Of a stretch of DNA of 64,000 nucleotides, positions 35,596 to 46,103 are shown piece by piece; within the stretch, counting starts at the first letter, position 1; each line of letters opens with the position of its first letter. The notes beneath the pieces are model-generated. The model was not told the origin of the DNA. It searched no databases and saw only the letters and a list, made by a program, of their open reading frames with translations. This DNA comes from Rhizobium sp. NXC24. GTDB taxonomy: Bacteria > Pseudomonadota > Alphaproteobacteria > Rhizobiales > Rhizobiaceae. The position numbers and the translations under genes are program-made. Where the stretch lies: NCBI RefSeq assembly GCF_002944315.1, contig NZ_CP024311.1:1526501-1590500 (forward strand), read 5' to 3'.

Positions 35596-36390
35596 CTAGT
35601 GGCAGCGGTATGCGCGCTCCGAAATGGCGCTCATGCCGGAGCGGGTCATGAGTTCGTAGAGTATGCGCCGGCCGAATGGATTGTGCAGGCGGACGGCGTC
35701 GGACCCAAGAAAATGCGTTTCCGCCAGTTCGAAGGCTCTGAGATGGGGCGCGCGCAGAATAGCCGCACGGTAGAAATCGTGGAATTCACGCCGGCAGACA
35801 TAGGTCTTGTATTTCGTCATGCAGAAAGCCGAGAAGATCTCATCATTGTCGCGGAGGAAATCCGCGACGCCGACGGTGACTTCCGGCCAAGCAGGATTGA
35901 ACGTGTCGTCGAAGACGATGACGCCATGGTCGGCGATCGTCTCCTTCGCCAGGTGGATGTCGGCTTTCAGGTTCGACAAGGTGTGTCCGCCATCGATGCT
36001 GAAGAAGCGCACCTTGCCGACCTTGCTCGCTACGTCTTTCGGCGACAGCTCCGCGCTATCGCCGACGAACAGCAGGTCCTCGTCGACAGGCAGGCCGAGC
36101 CGCTCGCCATTCTCGATAAATGTTCGGTATTGCTTGGAAACGCCATTCGACATCTCTCCGATGTCGAAGAGATCGATGCCAAGCACACGATCTTCCGGCG
36201 ATGTGATCTTTTTCAGGAGAAAATAAGAACGACCGAAATAGACCCCGATTTCAGCAATTCCGCCGCCCAATCCATGTCCCCTCTGGCGTTCCAGAATAGA
36301 AAGGTAAACAAGGGCATCCGGCGGGTCGATATATCCTTCTACACTTCGCAATTCGTGGAAGATGAATTTGCGGATATTCGATAAGATCAT
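35596..36390 (-). CDS. Class I SAM-dependent methyltransferase
   Basis: The protein has 264 residues from ATG 36390; an in-frame start 90 bases upstream is possible. GGGIAEIGVYFGRSYFLLKKI is the SAM-binding glycine-rich motif (modified), EDRVLGIDLFD the acidic loop, and RFFSIDGGHTLSNLKADIHLA the IDGGH motif of the Methyltransf_24 group, whose members act on sugars or small molecules. VIVFDDTFNPAWPEV follows. The acceptor is unknown. Confidence 0.8.
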   Translation of the reverse strand: MILSNIRKFIFHELRSVEGYIDPPDALVYLSILERQRGHGLGGGIAEIGVYFGRSYFLLKKITSPEDRVLGIDLFDIGEMSNGVSKQYRTFIENGERLGLPVDEDLLFVGDSAELSPKDVASKVGKVRFFSIDGGHTLSNLKADIHLAKETIADHGVIVFDDTFNPAWPEVTVGVADFLRDNDEIFSAFCMTKYKTYVCRREFHDFYRAAILRAPHLRAFELAETHFLGSDAVRLHNPFGRRILYELMTRSGMSAISERAYRCH

Positions 36391-36504
36391 GCGCCCTGTA
36401 CCTATATTTCCCAATATGTGACAATAAGGGCCGGGTTCGGACCGGCCCAAGCTAACATAGTCACATTTCTCGGACGTCAAGCCATAGGCGGGATATCGGC
36501 TCCT

Positions 36505-37203
36505 TTAGCCGCCCTGTTTGCGGACAAGCACCATCGGCTGTCCCTCTTCCTCTTCGGATTTCTGAAAGCTGCCGTCCGGCCGCATATCGAAGGAGAGCGA
36601 AGAGCCGTCAGTGCCCATCATCACCAGGCCAAAACCCTCCACGACCCAGAGGGAAAGCTTGAGGTCAGCAACGTCGGCCGGGCAGTCGCCGCCCGGTGAC
36701 ATTTTCGGCGTGCCATCCTCGTCGGTATCGCTGGACAGCGTGATGTTGCAGATGAGTTTGCCGTTGGGCTGCTCGACTTGCCAGGTGCCGGCGAGGCTTG
36801 CGACGGTTGGAACATGATCGACGTCTCCGAGCGCCGGCAGCAGCCACGTCGGATCGCCTTCTTCGCTTTCCCAGGGCGACCCCTCTTCTTCCTGGAAACG
36901 GGCCACCACCTTCTGCGTCGCGTCCATAAGGGCGAGCGAGCCGTCCTCGCTGAAATTCCAGGCGGCCGCCTTGGCGTAGGCGGGCAGGGCGGTCGCGCAG
37001 GCATCCGCGCCGCTAACAGCGTAGCCGCCGGTCACCGGACTGGTTTCGAAGGTGAGGCGGCAGCCCTTTGCGCCACCTTCCGGCGCCAGCAGCCATGTGC
37101 CCGCCTGCGACTTGATGAGTTCCTCGTCGGCGGCACTAGCCGGTTGCCCGGCGGCGAGAATGAAGGCGGCAGAAGCCGCCGCGAGACAAAAAGTGCGGAT
37201 CAA
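36505..37203 (-). CDS. Exported Inh-type protease inhibitor with two repeats
   Basis: The 232-residue protein starts at TTG 37203 behind GGGGGGAA. A signal peptide (IRTFCLAAASAAFILAAGQPASAA) precedes two similar beta domains, about 30-110 (AGTWLLAPEGGAKGCRLTF) and 130-230 (AGTWQVEQPNGKLICNITL), each with the GTW and Cys pattern of the AprI/Inh inhibitor family. Family members block serralysin-like metalloproteases in the periplasm. Most have one domain; here two are in tandem. Confidence 0.8.
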   Translation of the reverse strand: MIRTFCLAAASAAFILAAGQPASAADEELIKSQAGTWLLAPEGGAKGCRLTFETSPVTGGYAVSGADACATALPAYAKAAAWNFSEDGSLALMDATQKVVARFQEEEGSPWESEEGDPTWLLPALGDVDHVPTVASLAGTWQVEQPNGKLICNITLSSDTDEDGTPKMSPGGDCPADVADLKLSLWVVEGFGLVMMGTDGSSLSFDMRPDGSFQKSEEEEGQPMVLVRKQGG

Positions 37204-37242
37204 GGCAGTTCCCCCCAAATCTGCTGCGGCACCCCCGTGCCG

Positions 37243-38151
37243 CTAGATTTTCAGATAAGACCGCGCTGCGTAGAGAGCGATCGCGGCCGCGTTCGAGACG
37301 TTGAGTGATTTGATCGCGCCCGGCATGTCGAGCCGCGCCAGCGCGTTCACCGTTTCCCGTGTCTTCTGGCGCAGCCCCTTGCCCTCGGAGCCAAGAACGA
37401 GGGCGACCTTCTCGCCCGAAAACGTGCCTTCGAGCGGCGCCGGCCCTTCCGAATCAAGACCGATGGTGACGAAGCCGAGGCGGTGCAGCTCGCCGAGCGC
37501 GTCGGCGAGATTGGTGATCTGTATATAGGGTATCAGCTCCAGCGCACCGGAGGCGGATTTGGCGAGCACGCCCGATTCGGTCGGGCTATGACGCTGTGTG
37601 GTGATGACGGCGCCGGCGTCGAAGGCGACGGCTGAGCGCATGATTGCGCCGACATTGTGCGGATCGGTCACCTGATCGAGAACCAGCAGCAGCGGGCTGT
37701 CCTTCAGGGCCTCCAGCCGGCGCACGGGCAGGGGACGCGTCTCCAGCATGACGCCCTGATGGATCGCTTCCGGACCCAGCACTTTGTCAATATCCTGCGG
37801 CGAGACCATCTCGACGGGAATGCCGAGTTCGGCCGCCGGTCCGATTTCCAGCCGCACCAACGCATTCTGCGTCGCTGACAGCTTGATGTTCTTCCGCTCG
37901 GGATTGGCAAGGGCTGCGCGCACCGTATGCAGGCCATATAGATAGACCTGGTCTGGAGCGAGTGCCGGCGGCTTCCAATCATCCGCGCCGGCCCGCTTGC
38001 GCTTCTGTGGCGGCGGCGTCGGGATTTCGCCGCGCTCGCGCTTGGCGTCGCGATGCGCGCGCCGCAAGGTGGCGTAATGCGTGTCTTTGGCCGACTTATC
38101 GCCGACGGTGTTGTCAGGGCCGGAACGGCCGGATGTTCTGTCTTTGCTCAT
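37243..38151 (-). CDS. rlmB: 23S rRNA (Gm2251) 2'-O-methyltransferase
   Basis: This 302-residue SpoU/TrmH-family enzyme methylates the ribose of G2251 in the peptidyl-tRNA site of 23S rRNA. Visible motifs are LVLDQVTDPHNVGAIMRSA (motif 1), KVALVLGSEGKGLR (motif 2) and LNVSNAAAIALYAA (motif 3), with an N-terminal RNA-binding part starting VYLYGLHTVRAAL. The first 60 residues are basic and disordered, typical of rhizobial forms. The gene lies 200 bases from tRNA-Tyr, on the other strand. Confidence 0.93.
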   Translation of the reverse strand: MSKDRTSGRSGPDNTVGDKSAKDTHYATLRRAHRDAKRERGEIPTPPPQKRKRAGADDWKPPALAPDQVYLYGLHTVRAALANPERKNIKLSATQNALVRLEIGPAAELGIPVEMVSPQDIDKVLGPEAIHQGVMLETRPLPVRRLEALKDSPLLLVLDQVTDPHNVGAIMRSAVAFDAGAVITTQRHSPTESGVLAKSASGALELIPYIQITNLADALGELHRLGFVTIGLDSEGPAPLEGTFSGEKVALVLGSEGKGLRQKTRETVNALARLDMPGAIKSLNVSNAAAIALYAARSYLKI

Positions 38152-38349
38152 GCGGCTTTATAGCGAGAGCGCCCTTGAGCGCATAGTCCTCTTTCGTCAG
38201 TGGGCTTTTGCAGCAAGTTGAAATTTTTTCGTCATTTTTGCCCGGACCTCATGTTGACAGAAGGAAACGGTCCGGTCATATACGCGGCGCAGATCGCGGC
38301 GGCGACGTCCGGTCTAGCAAGCTTGGTCGCAAGATCCAGTCGGAAAACT

Positions 38350-38434
38350 GGAGGGATGCCCGAGTGGTTAAAGGGGACGGACTGTAAATCCGTTGGCTCA
38401 GCCTACGTTGGTTCAAATCCAACTCCCTCCACCA
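38350..38434 (+). tRNA. tRNA-Tyr(GTA)
   Basis: The 85-nt class II tRNA has a long variable arm. The anticodon loop CTGTAAA gives GTA, and CCA is encoded. It heads the Tyr-Gly-tuf group, the same order as in the E. coli tufB operon. Confidence 0.96.
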
Positions 38435-38458
38435 TTCCGCACAGGATCTTGGCCACCC

Positions 38459-38532
38459 GCGGGTATAGCTCAATGGTAGAGCAGCAGCCTTCCAAGCTGA
38501 ATACGCGGGTTCGATTCCCGCTACCCGCTCCA
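38459..38532 (+). tRNA. tRNA-Gly(TCC)
   Basis: The 74-nt cloverleaf has anticodon loop CTTCCAA (TCC) and encoded CCA. It lies 24 bases after tRNA-Tyr, in what is probably one transcript. Confidence 0.96.
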
Positions 38533-38983
38533 AGATTTTCAGTCCTTCATCTCCGTCAGGCAGGTCTTGCGACAGACCTGCTGCCCTGAATCCCAGCTTT
38601 CCTCTCCGCCATATTCGATTCACATCCTCCGCGTGAGGAATGGCTTATATTCTGGCGGGCGATACATACCTATTCGCGAACCTCTGCAAGATCGGTCTCT
38701 GCAGACCTAGTCAATTCCGAGAAGCGGCTTCGGACACCTGGATTATTTCCTCAGCGTGCCTATCTAAGCGTCTGAACCGGCAAATGCTTTTACATCTTTC
38801 CGGATCGGCCGGCGAAACCTGCGGGGCGAATCAAAGCCGACGGCGCGCATTGTCCGTCATCGGCTACACTTCGCCAAGAATAGGGCCTGCAATTAAGTCT
38901 TGCGCAAATGCGACGAAAGCCTTAAACGGCGGCACTAAACCGGTTCGCCGGGGCCACCATTTACGTTCACAGGAAGCATTCAA
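38533..38983 (+). other. Leader between tRNA-Gly and tuf copy 1
   Basis: No supported gene lies in these 451 bases. The hairpin GCAGGTCT-6-AGACCTGC (38560-38581) may process or end the tRNA transcript; no U run follows. A tuf promoter or leader is expected but I could not place boxes with confidence. A 142-codon open frame here is a chance frame. Confidence 0.45.
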
Positions 38984-40159
<1,176 letters not shown>

Positions 40160-40182
40160 TCCCCGGATTATTCGTGGTTACG

Positions 40183-40210
40183 AAGGCCCCGCTGGAAACA
40201 GCGGGGCCTT
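40183..40210 (+). terminator. Terminator of tuf copy 1
   Basis: The perfect 11-bp stem AAGGCCCCGCT / AGCGGGGCCTT has a 6-base loop and a short T run, 24 bases after the stop codon. Confidence 0.85.
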
Positions 40211-40236
40211 TCGCATTTCGGCATGGAGGAGACTGA

Positions 40237-40755
40237 GTGGATCTGATCATTCTGACAGGCGCATCCGGCTCTGGAAAAACGGCAATCGCCGACGCCATCG
40301 CCGAGAGATGTCCGGACGAGTTCGCGATCTATCGGTTCGATAGCATCGGCGTGCCGACGGTGGATACGATGATCAGGGATCACGGTTCGCCGGAGGCCTG
40401 GCAGCGGGACAAGACCATCGAATGGATGGCGCGTCTTGCAAAAGTTGCGCAGAGTGGAAAGTCGGTCCTGTTCGAAGGGCAGATGCGGATTTCCTTCATC
40501 GCTGAAGCGGCCGCGGCGGCAAATGTCGATAGCTACAGGCTGCTGTTGGTCGATTGCAACGACACAACGAGGGCGCGGCGCTTGACGGTCGGAAGACGCC
40601 AGCCGGAGCTCGCGGATCAAAATATGATGGATTGGGCGGCCTATCTGCGCGGGGAGGCCGTTCAGCACGGTTGCGAGATCTTCGATACCAGCGAGCTTTC
40701 GCTCGATCAATGCGTTGCGCATGTGCTGGAGCATTTGCGAGAGCAGTCGAGGTGA
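40237..40755 (+). CDS. P-loop NTPase/kinase-like protein
   Basis: The 172-residue protein starts at GTG 40237 after GGAGGA. The Walker A motif ILTGASGSGKTAIADAIAE opens the protein, SVLFEGQMR is the likely Walker B region, and RARRLTVGRRQPEL looks like a lid with arginines. The overall shape is a small nucleoside- or shikimate-kinase type phosphotransferase; the substrate is unknown. It stands between the tuf terminator and a convergent GrpB gene. Confidence 0.75.
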   Translation: MDLIILTGASGSGKTAIADAIAERCPDEFAIYRFDSIGVPTVDTMIRDHGSPEAWQRDKTIEWMARLAKVAQSGKSVLFEGQMRISFIAEAAAAANVDSYRLLLVDCNDTTRARRLTVGRRQPELADQNMMDWAAYLRGEAVQHGCEIFDTSELSLDQCVAHVLEHLREQSR

Positions 40756-40786
40756 AGCAATCCATCGACAGTCCCCGGCTGGTGAC

Positions 40787-41290
40787 TTAGCTCCGCTCGG
40801 CTAGGGCGCAGCGCAGGACATCGGCAACGAAATCGCTTTTGCCGCCGGTATAGTGATCCCAATTGCCGTTCGCTTCGATGACCAGTCGTCGCTTCAATGC
40901 TGCATAATCCCTGGCCGCTTCTGGATGGGCACGAAGATAGTCGCGAAAGAGGATGCGGTCGCGGTGAGCGGGATTGTCGAGGAGGCATAGATAAAGACGA
41001 GTTCCGTAAGGTGTTTCGTCTTTGGTGAATATCCATCTGTCCGCGCCATACGGATCGCCATGGAAGGTATAACCGGCCTCCATCAAGCGTTCGGTCGCGA
41101 AGAGCCTGTCATCAGCCGTCGTCAGCACTGCGTCGATATCGAGCTTAGGCTTGGCACAGAGCCCGAGGATGGATGTACTGCCTATATGATGGATATCGGC
41201 GGGACGGCACAAGAAGGCGGCGATGGCCGTACGGCGGCGCAGGAAGAGAGTGGGCCAGCCCGGATCGTAGTCAACGAGCCTGATCGGCAT
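40787..41290 (-). CDS. GrpB-family (UPF0157) nucleotidyltransferase-like protein
   Basis: The 167-residue protein starts at ATG 41290; a TTG 12 bases upstream is possible. The order VDYDPGWPTLF, DIHHIGSTSILGLCAKPKLDIDAVL and YGTRLYLCLLDNPAHRDRILFRDYLRAHPE is diagnostic of the GrpB family. The GS..(I)..K..(D)ID layout is that of a minimal nucleotidyltransferase. Some members are fused to CoaE; this one is free. No function is established. Confidence 0.85.
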   Translation of the reverse strand: MPIRLVDYDPGWPTLFLRRRTAIAAFLCRPADIHHIGSTSILGLCAKPKLDIDAVLTTADDRLFATERLMEAGYTFHGDPYGADRWIFTKDETPYGTRLYLCLLDNPAHRDRILFRDYLRAHPEAARDYAALKRRLVIEANGNWDHYTGGKSDFVADVLRCALAERS

Positions 41291-41434
41291 GGCGCTCTTC
41301 AACCTTTCTTTGACGCCCCTGTCTCCAGCAGATCATTCATTTGTGACCGACTGAGGCAATCCGTCCCTGTCGACCGCCTTGCGGAACTGAGGAAAGGGTC
41401 TATCTATCGCTCGATTTTACCAGGAGGAGATTGC

Positions 41435-42328
41435 ATGAAAAAGCGCATATTGTTCACGGGTGGCAGCGGCAAGGCCGGGCGTCATACCGTTCCCTGGCTG
41501 ATCAATGCCGGCTATGAGGTCCACAATGTCGATCTGGTGCCGCTGGACAGCCCCGGCGTCACCAATTTGGTGGCCGATGTCACTGATGCGGGACAAGTCT
41601 ACAACGTGCTGACCATGCATCGGGATTTCCCGGATCTCGATCAGGGGAAGGGCGTGCAGCCTTACGACGCCGTCGTGCATTTCGCTGCCATTCCGCGCAT
41701 CCTGATCAAGCCTGATAACGAGACCTTCCGCATCAATACGATGAGCACCTACAATGTCATCGAAGCGGCGGCAAAGCTCGGCGTCAAGAAGATCATTGTC
41801 GCCTCCAGCGAAACGACTTATGGCGTTTGCTTTGCCGAGGGCCATCGCGATTTTCATCAGTTTCCGCTGGAGGAAGATTACGATGTCAATCCCATGGATT
41901 CCTACGGCCTCTCCAAGGTCCTGAACGAGAAGACGGCGCGCGCCTTCGCCGAGCGTTTCGGCATCGACGTCTATGCGCTGCGCATCGGCAACGTCATCGA
42001 GCCTTACGAATATGAGCGCTTCCCGGAATATTTCGCTGACACCGACATCCGTAAGCGCATAGCCTGGAGCTATATCGATGCCCGCGATCTCGGCCAGATC
42101 GTCCATCTCTGCATCGAAAAAGGCGGTCTCGGTTTTCAGGTCTTCAACGCGGCCAACGACACGGTATCGGCCAACACGCCGTCCCGGGAACTTGCCGCCA
42201 AATACTACCCGAACGTGCCCTTCACCCGCGAGATCGGCGAGTATGAAGGCCTGCTCTCCAACCGGAAGATTCGCGAAGTCCTGGGCTTCAAGGAAGAGCA
42301 TAACTGGCGCCGTTATGTGAAGGTTTGA
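41435..42328 (+). CDS. NAD(P)-dependent sugar epimerase/dehydratase (extended SDR)
   Basis: The 297-residue protein starts at ATG 41435 after AGGAGG. The Rossmann motif is LFTGGSGKAGRHT, the catalytic SxnYxxxK is seen as SSETTYG then YGLSK, and IDARDLGQIVHLCIE is the typical C-terminal region. It probably modifies a nucleotide sugar or uronate. A glycosyltransferase gene follows 335 bases later, hinting at surface-sugar synthesis. Confidence 0.85.
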   Translation: MKKRILFTGGSGKAGRHTVPWLINAGYEVHNVDLVPLDSPGVTNLVADVTDAGQVYNVLTMHRDFPDLDQGKGVQPYDAVVHFAAIPRILIKPDNETFRINTMSTYNVIEAAAKLGVKKIIVASSETTYGVCFAEGHRDFHQFPLEEDYDVNPMDSYGLSKVLNEKTARAFAERFGIDVYALRIGNVIEPYEYERFPEYFADTDIRKRIAWSYIDARDLGQIVHLCIEKGGLGFQVFNAANDTVSANTPSRELAAKYYPNVPFTREIGEYEGLLSNRKIREVLGFKEEHNWRRYVKV

Positions 42329-42663
42329 GGCTGCGCTGCCAAAAGAACTGAAAGCTGGGCGCCGTCGCGACGCCCGGCCGAAACCCTGCCAAGAGCAGGG
42401 ATGCCTCTCCATTTGTTACGGAAGAAAACCAAAAATGCTTCCGCAAACACTCGACAAATATCTGGGTTGAAGTAAGTAGGCTTGCGTTTCGCGAGGCGTA
42501 TCATGGAAATTGCAGTCGCTTTCCACGATACAGTCGGGATTCATTTTGGAATGAGCATCATATCGCCTACGAGCCGGCGGGATGTTCGGCAGCGTAATTT
42601 GCGTTGCAATAGAAAGCTATTCAACCGGCTGATCTCTTGAGGGTCAGCCGCTTCGGAGGGACT
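42329..42663. other. Non-coding gap before the glycosyltransferase gene
   Basis: No supported gene, repeat or clear promoter was seen in these 335 bases. The A+T-rich part near 42420-42480 is a likely promoter region. Confidence 0.4.
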
Positions 42664-43350
42664 ATGAACGACGGTGTTGCACGTATTTTTGTCGGCTTCG
42701 ATTCCAAGGAAGTCGTCGCCTATCACGTTCTCGCACAAAGCATAATCGAGCGCTCTTCGATCCCGGTGGTGTTTTCGCCGATCGTTCTCAGCAATCTCGA
42801 CGGCGTTTTCACGCGCGAGCGCAATCCGCTGCAATCGACCGAATTTTCCTTCTCCCGCTTTCTGGTTCCCTACCTCAGCGATTACGAGGGCTGGAGCATC
42901 TTCATGGATTGCGACATGCTCGCCCGCGCCGATATTGCCGAGCTCTGGAAGCTGCGCGACGACCGTTATGCCGCAATGTGCGTCAAGCACGACTACCAGC
43001 CGAAGATCGAGACGAAATTCCTCGGCCAGACCCAGACCAAATATGAAAAGAAGAATTGGTCGAGCATGATCCTCTTCAACAATGCCAAATGCCGGGCATT
43101 GACGAAGGATTACGTCAATACCGCCACGGGCCTGCAGCTTCACCAGTTTAAGTGGCTGGAGAGCGACGATCAGATCGGGGAGATCCCCGTGACCTGGAAT
43201 TACCTCGTCAATGAATATGACTACCGGCCGGATGCGCAACTCGTGCATTTCACCGATGGCGGCCCGTATTTCGACGAATATCGCAACGACGACTACGCCG
43301 AGGAATGGTTCGCCATGCGTGATCGCATGCTGCACGTCCAGCAGAAGTGA
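42664..43350 (+). CDS. GT8-like glycosyltransferase
   Basis: The 228-residue protein starts at ATG 42664 after GGAGGG. RIFVGFDSKEVVAYHVLAQSI opens a GT-A fold, WSIFMDCDMLARADI holds the metal-binding DxD, and QLVHFTDGGPYFDEYR ends the domain. It is likely to add a sugar to a surface glycan. The stop overlaps the next start by four bases (GTGA), so the two proteins probably work together. Confidence 0.82.
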   Translation: MNDGVARIFVGFDSKEVVAYHVLAQSIIERSSIPVVFSPIVLSNLDGVFTRERNPLQSTEFSFSRFLVPYLSDYEGWSIFMDCDMLARADIAELWKLRDDRYAAMCVKHDYQPKIETKFLGQTQTKYEKKNWSSMILFNNAKCRALTKDYVNTATGLQLHQFKWLESDDQIGEIPVTWNYLVNEYDYRPDAQLVHFTDGGPYFDEYRNDDYAEEWFAMRDRMLHVQQK

Positions 43351-44252
43351 CGGGGCTGGATCAGAGCGTGACTTCCGAAACAGGAACCGGCAAGATTGGC
43401 TTTCCGGCTGCAGGGGCCGCCGCAGGTTTGACGACCGCCGAAGAGTGGCGGTCCATACTGGCGGCCTTCTCCCATATCGTTCTTGTCGCAAACAGCGATG
43501 CGGTCGATATCGCCAGCCTTCAGGCGCAGTTTCCGTCCACAGCGCTCTTCATCTTCTTCAATAAGGTCTACAAGGTCCTGGATCGTCCGTTCCACGGCCA
43601 TTCGCTACTGATTTCGCGCGGACAGCCGCGCGGCGCCAACATCGTCTATCGGGGCGAGGTGGGCGATGTCGTCAAGTTCTTCCCGAAGGACTATTTCCTC
43701 GGGATCATGAACATCCGCCTCGGGCCCGAGGAAAAACTGAATCCGGCCGCCGATTTCCAGGGCGCGCCGACCGGCCATCTCGATCTCGTCGGCTTCTGCG
43801 GCGATTTCTACACGGAGGCCAAGACGCCGACCAGCGGCTTTGCCATGGCGCTTTGGCTGAGCGACTTGAAATTGCCCGGCGCCATCGTGCTTGCCGGCTT
43901 CTCGGCCAAGCGCAGCGAAAAATGGAGGGTGGTGTCGGTTCACGACTGGACCTTCGAGCAGACTTTCCTGCGCCTCTTCGCCCGCTTGGGGAAGATCACC
44001 ATCCATGGCGGGGTATCGCTAAATCCCTACATCAGGCTCGCCGAGCGCTTCTCTGAGGTTCCCCCGGCCGAAATCGCGCTGGCTGCGGCAGAGGTACTCT
44101 CCGAGCGGCTCGGCAATGCTGACGCCGAAGTGGACAAGCTGATCTCCTTGACCAATGTGATTCGCTCGACAGACAATTTCCTGCGTCGTCTCAAACCGAA
44201 ATTCCTCAAACGGAAGCCCAAGGGAACGCCGGGGGAGCCGAAGGAAGGCTGA
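43347..44252 (+). CDS. Hypothetical protein, weakly sialyltransferase-like
   Basis: The 301-residue protein starts with GTG in the GTGA overlap. IVLVANSDAVDI, PTSGFAMALWLSDLKLPGAIVLAGFSAKRSEKW and VHDWTFEQTFLR recall the sialyl motifs of family GT29 (SGF..A...GF and HDW..E), but similarity is by eye only. The C-terminus is basic (RRLKPKFLKRKPKG). The coupling with the GT8-like gene supports a role in glycan synthesis. Which sugar is used is unknown. Confidence 0.5.
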   Translation: MTGLDQSVTSETGTGKIGFPAAGAAAGLTTAEEWRSILAAFSHIVLVANSDAVDIASLQAQFPSTALFIFFNKVYKVLDRPFHGHSLLISRGQPRGANIVYRGEVGDVVKFFPKDYFLGIMNIRLGPEEKLNPAADFQGAPTGHLDLVGFCGDFYTEAKTPTSGFAMALWLSDLKLPGAIVLAGFSAKRSEKWRVVSVHDWTFEQTFLRLFARLGKITIHGGVSLNPYIRLAERFSEVPPAEIALAAAEVLSERLGNADAEVDKLISLTNVIRSTDNFLRRLKPKFLKRKPKGTPGEPKEG

Positions 44253-44466
44253 GAAGCGCCGGCGCGATGCATTCGGGAGGCGCTGCGAAGCCCGCAATCC
44301 CTGTGGTCGGCGGTCTCGTCAATTGCCCGGGGCGCTCGAAGCTGCGGACTCTCTTGGGAAAAAACAAAAAACGCACTTGCCAATCGTTTCGTCCCGTCTT
44401 AAAGGAGCGCCATGTTTTCGGAAGGCGCTGGCAGGCAACCGCACGGCGCGGATGATCGAAGCATAA

Positions 44467-44542
<76 letters not shown>

Positions 44543-44739
44543 TTTTCCTTGATTTGACTGGCGCGTCGGTTTCGCTGCTTCTTGGGTTAGGGATTATGCC
44601 GGAATGGCAGGCAAATTTTCGAAGGCACCGAATTCCCTCTTGTTAAATTGGGAATCGATGTTTATGTAGGGTTCAACAGACACGCGGTGCGTGGGGCTGA
44701 TATGTTCAGCTTTACGCGCCGTAATTGCGTGGGCAGTCA

Positions 44740-44940
44740 ATGGCATCCAAAACGAATCCACTTGCGTTTCTGCAGCAGGTCCGCTCCGAGACGTCGAAAA
44801 TCACTTGGCCGTCCCGCCGCGAGACGATGATCTCGACGGTGATGGTGCTTGTCATGGTCATTTTCGCTTCGTTGTTTTTCTTTGCTGCTGACCAGCTCAT
44901 AGGCTGGATTCTCGGCTACGTGCTGAATACCGGCAATTGA
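44740..44940 (+). CDS. secE: Preprotein translocase subunit SecE
   Basis: The 66-residue protein is the short, single-span form. FLQQVRSETSKITWPSRRET is the conserved amphipathic helix that clamps SecY, followed by one membrane helix (ISTVMVLVMVIFASLFFFAA). The start at 44740 gives the MASKTNP N-terminus. It is followed 19 bases later by nusG. Confidence 0.95.
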   Translation: MASKTNPLAFLQQVRSETSKITWPSRRETMISTVMVLVMVIFASLFFFAADQLIGWILGYVLNTGN

Positions 44941-44958
44941 TATCGGGTGGAGATGAAC

Positions 44959-45489
44959 ATGGCGGCACGTTGGTACATCGTCCACGCTTATTCTAATTTC
45001 GAAAAGAAGGTGGCTGAATCCATCGAGGAGAAGGCCAAGCAGAAGGGTCTCGATCATCTGTTCGAGAAGATCCTTGTGCCGACCGAGAAGGTGGTTGAAG
45101 TGCGCCGCGGCCGTAAGGTTGACAGCGAGCGCAAGTTCTTCCCGGGTTACGTGCTGGTGCGCGCCAATCTGACGGATGAAGCCTATCACCTGATCAAGAA
45201 TACGCCGAAGGTCACTGGCTTTCTCGGCTCCGACAATAAGCCCGTTCCGATTCCGGATTATGAAGCCGAGCGCATTCTCGGTCAGGTCCAGGAAGGTGTC
45301 GAGCGGCCGAAGGCTTCTGTATCCTTCGAGATTGGTGAGCAGGTCCGCGTTTCCGACGGCCCGTTCGCATCGTTCAACGGCACGGTTCAGGATGTGGACG
45401 AGGAGCGTTCGCGCCTGAAGGTGGAAGTGTCGATCTTCGGCCGCGCTACGCCGGTCGAGCTGGAATACAGTCAGGTCGAGAAGGTCTGA
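44959..45489 (+). CDS. nusG: Transcription antitermination factor NusG
   Basis: The 176-residue protein starts at ATG 44959, seven bases after GGAG, giving MAARWYIVHAYSNFEKKV. The NGN domain covers residues 1-115 and the KOW domain follows, with VRVSDGPFASFNGTVQDVDEERSRLKV. NusG binds RNA polymerase and couples it to ribosomes or Rho. It is followed by a gap of 178 bases before rplK. Confidence 0.96.
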   Translation: MAARWYIVHAYSNFEKKVAESIEEKAKQKGLDHLFEKILVPTEKVVEVRRGRKVDSERKFFPGYVLVRANLTDEAYHLIKNTPKVTGFLGSDNKPVPIPDYEAERILGQVQEGVERPKASVSFEIGEQVRVSDGPFASFNGTVQDVDEERSRLKVEVSIFGRATPVELEYSQVEKV

Positions 45490-45667
45490 TCTTCGTTTGA
45501 GTTTGGATGCAAGCAAGTGTTTGCTTGCATCTCGCGGCCATGCCGCAATCCGCGTGGAAGGGCAGGGGTCTTAGCCGGACCTTTTGATCCGCACCACGCA
45601 ACCGCAGCCGCCGGAGCGATCTGGCATAGTAGACTGGGCAACCGGTCGTGTAGAAAGGCAGAGAGAA

Positions 45668-46099
45668 ATGGCTAAGAAAGTTGCAGGCCAGCTCAAGCTG
45701 CAGGTTAAGGCCGGCTCGGCGAATCCGTCGCCGCCGATCGGTCCTGCGCTTGGTCAGCGTGGCATTAACATCATGGAATTCTGCAAGGCGTTCAATGCCG
45801 CCACGCAGGAAATGGAAAAGGGTATGCCGATCCCGGTCGTCATCACCTACTACCAGGACAAGTCCTTCACCTTCGCAATGAAGCAGCCGCCGGTCAGCTA
45901 CTTCCTCAAGAAGGAAGCGAAGATCCAGTCCGGCTCGAAGACCCCGGGCAAGGGTGCCAAGGCTGGCACGCTCACCAAGGCTCAGGTCAAGTCGATTGCC
46001 GAAGCCAAGATGAAGGATCTGAACGCCGCCGATATCGAAGGCGCAATGGCCATGATCGAGGGCTCCGCCCGCGCCATGGGCCTGGAAGTGGTAGGTTAA
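45668..46099 (+). CDS. rplK: 50S ribosomal protein L11
   Basis: The 143-residue protein starts at ATG 45668. The N-terminal domain has [25 protein letters not shown] with the PP..GPALGQ motif where thiostrepton acts; the C-terminal domain binds 23S rRNA in the GTPase centre. It lies four bases before rplA, so the two are coupled. Confidence 0.97.
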   Translation: MAKKVAGQLKLQVKAGSANPSPPIGPALGQRGINIMEFCKAFNAATQEMEKGMPIPVVITYYQDKSFTFAMKQPPVSYFLKKEAKIQSGSKTPGKGAKAGTLTKAQVKSIAEAKMKDLNAADIEGAMAMIEGSARAMGLEVVG

Positions 46100-46103
46100 G
46101 ACC

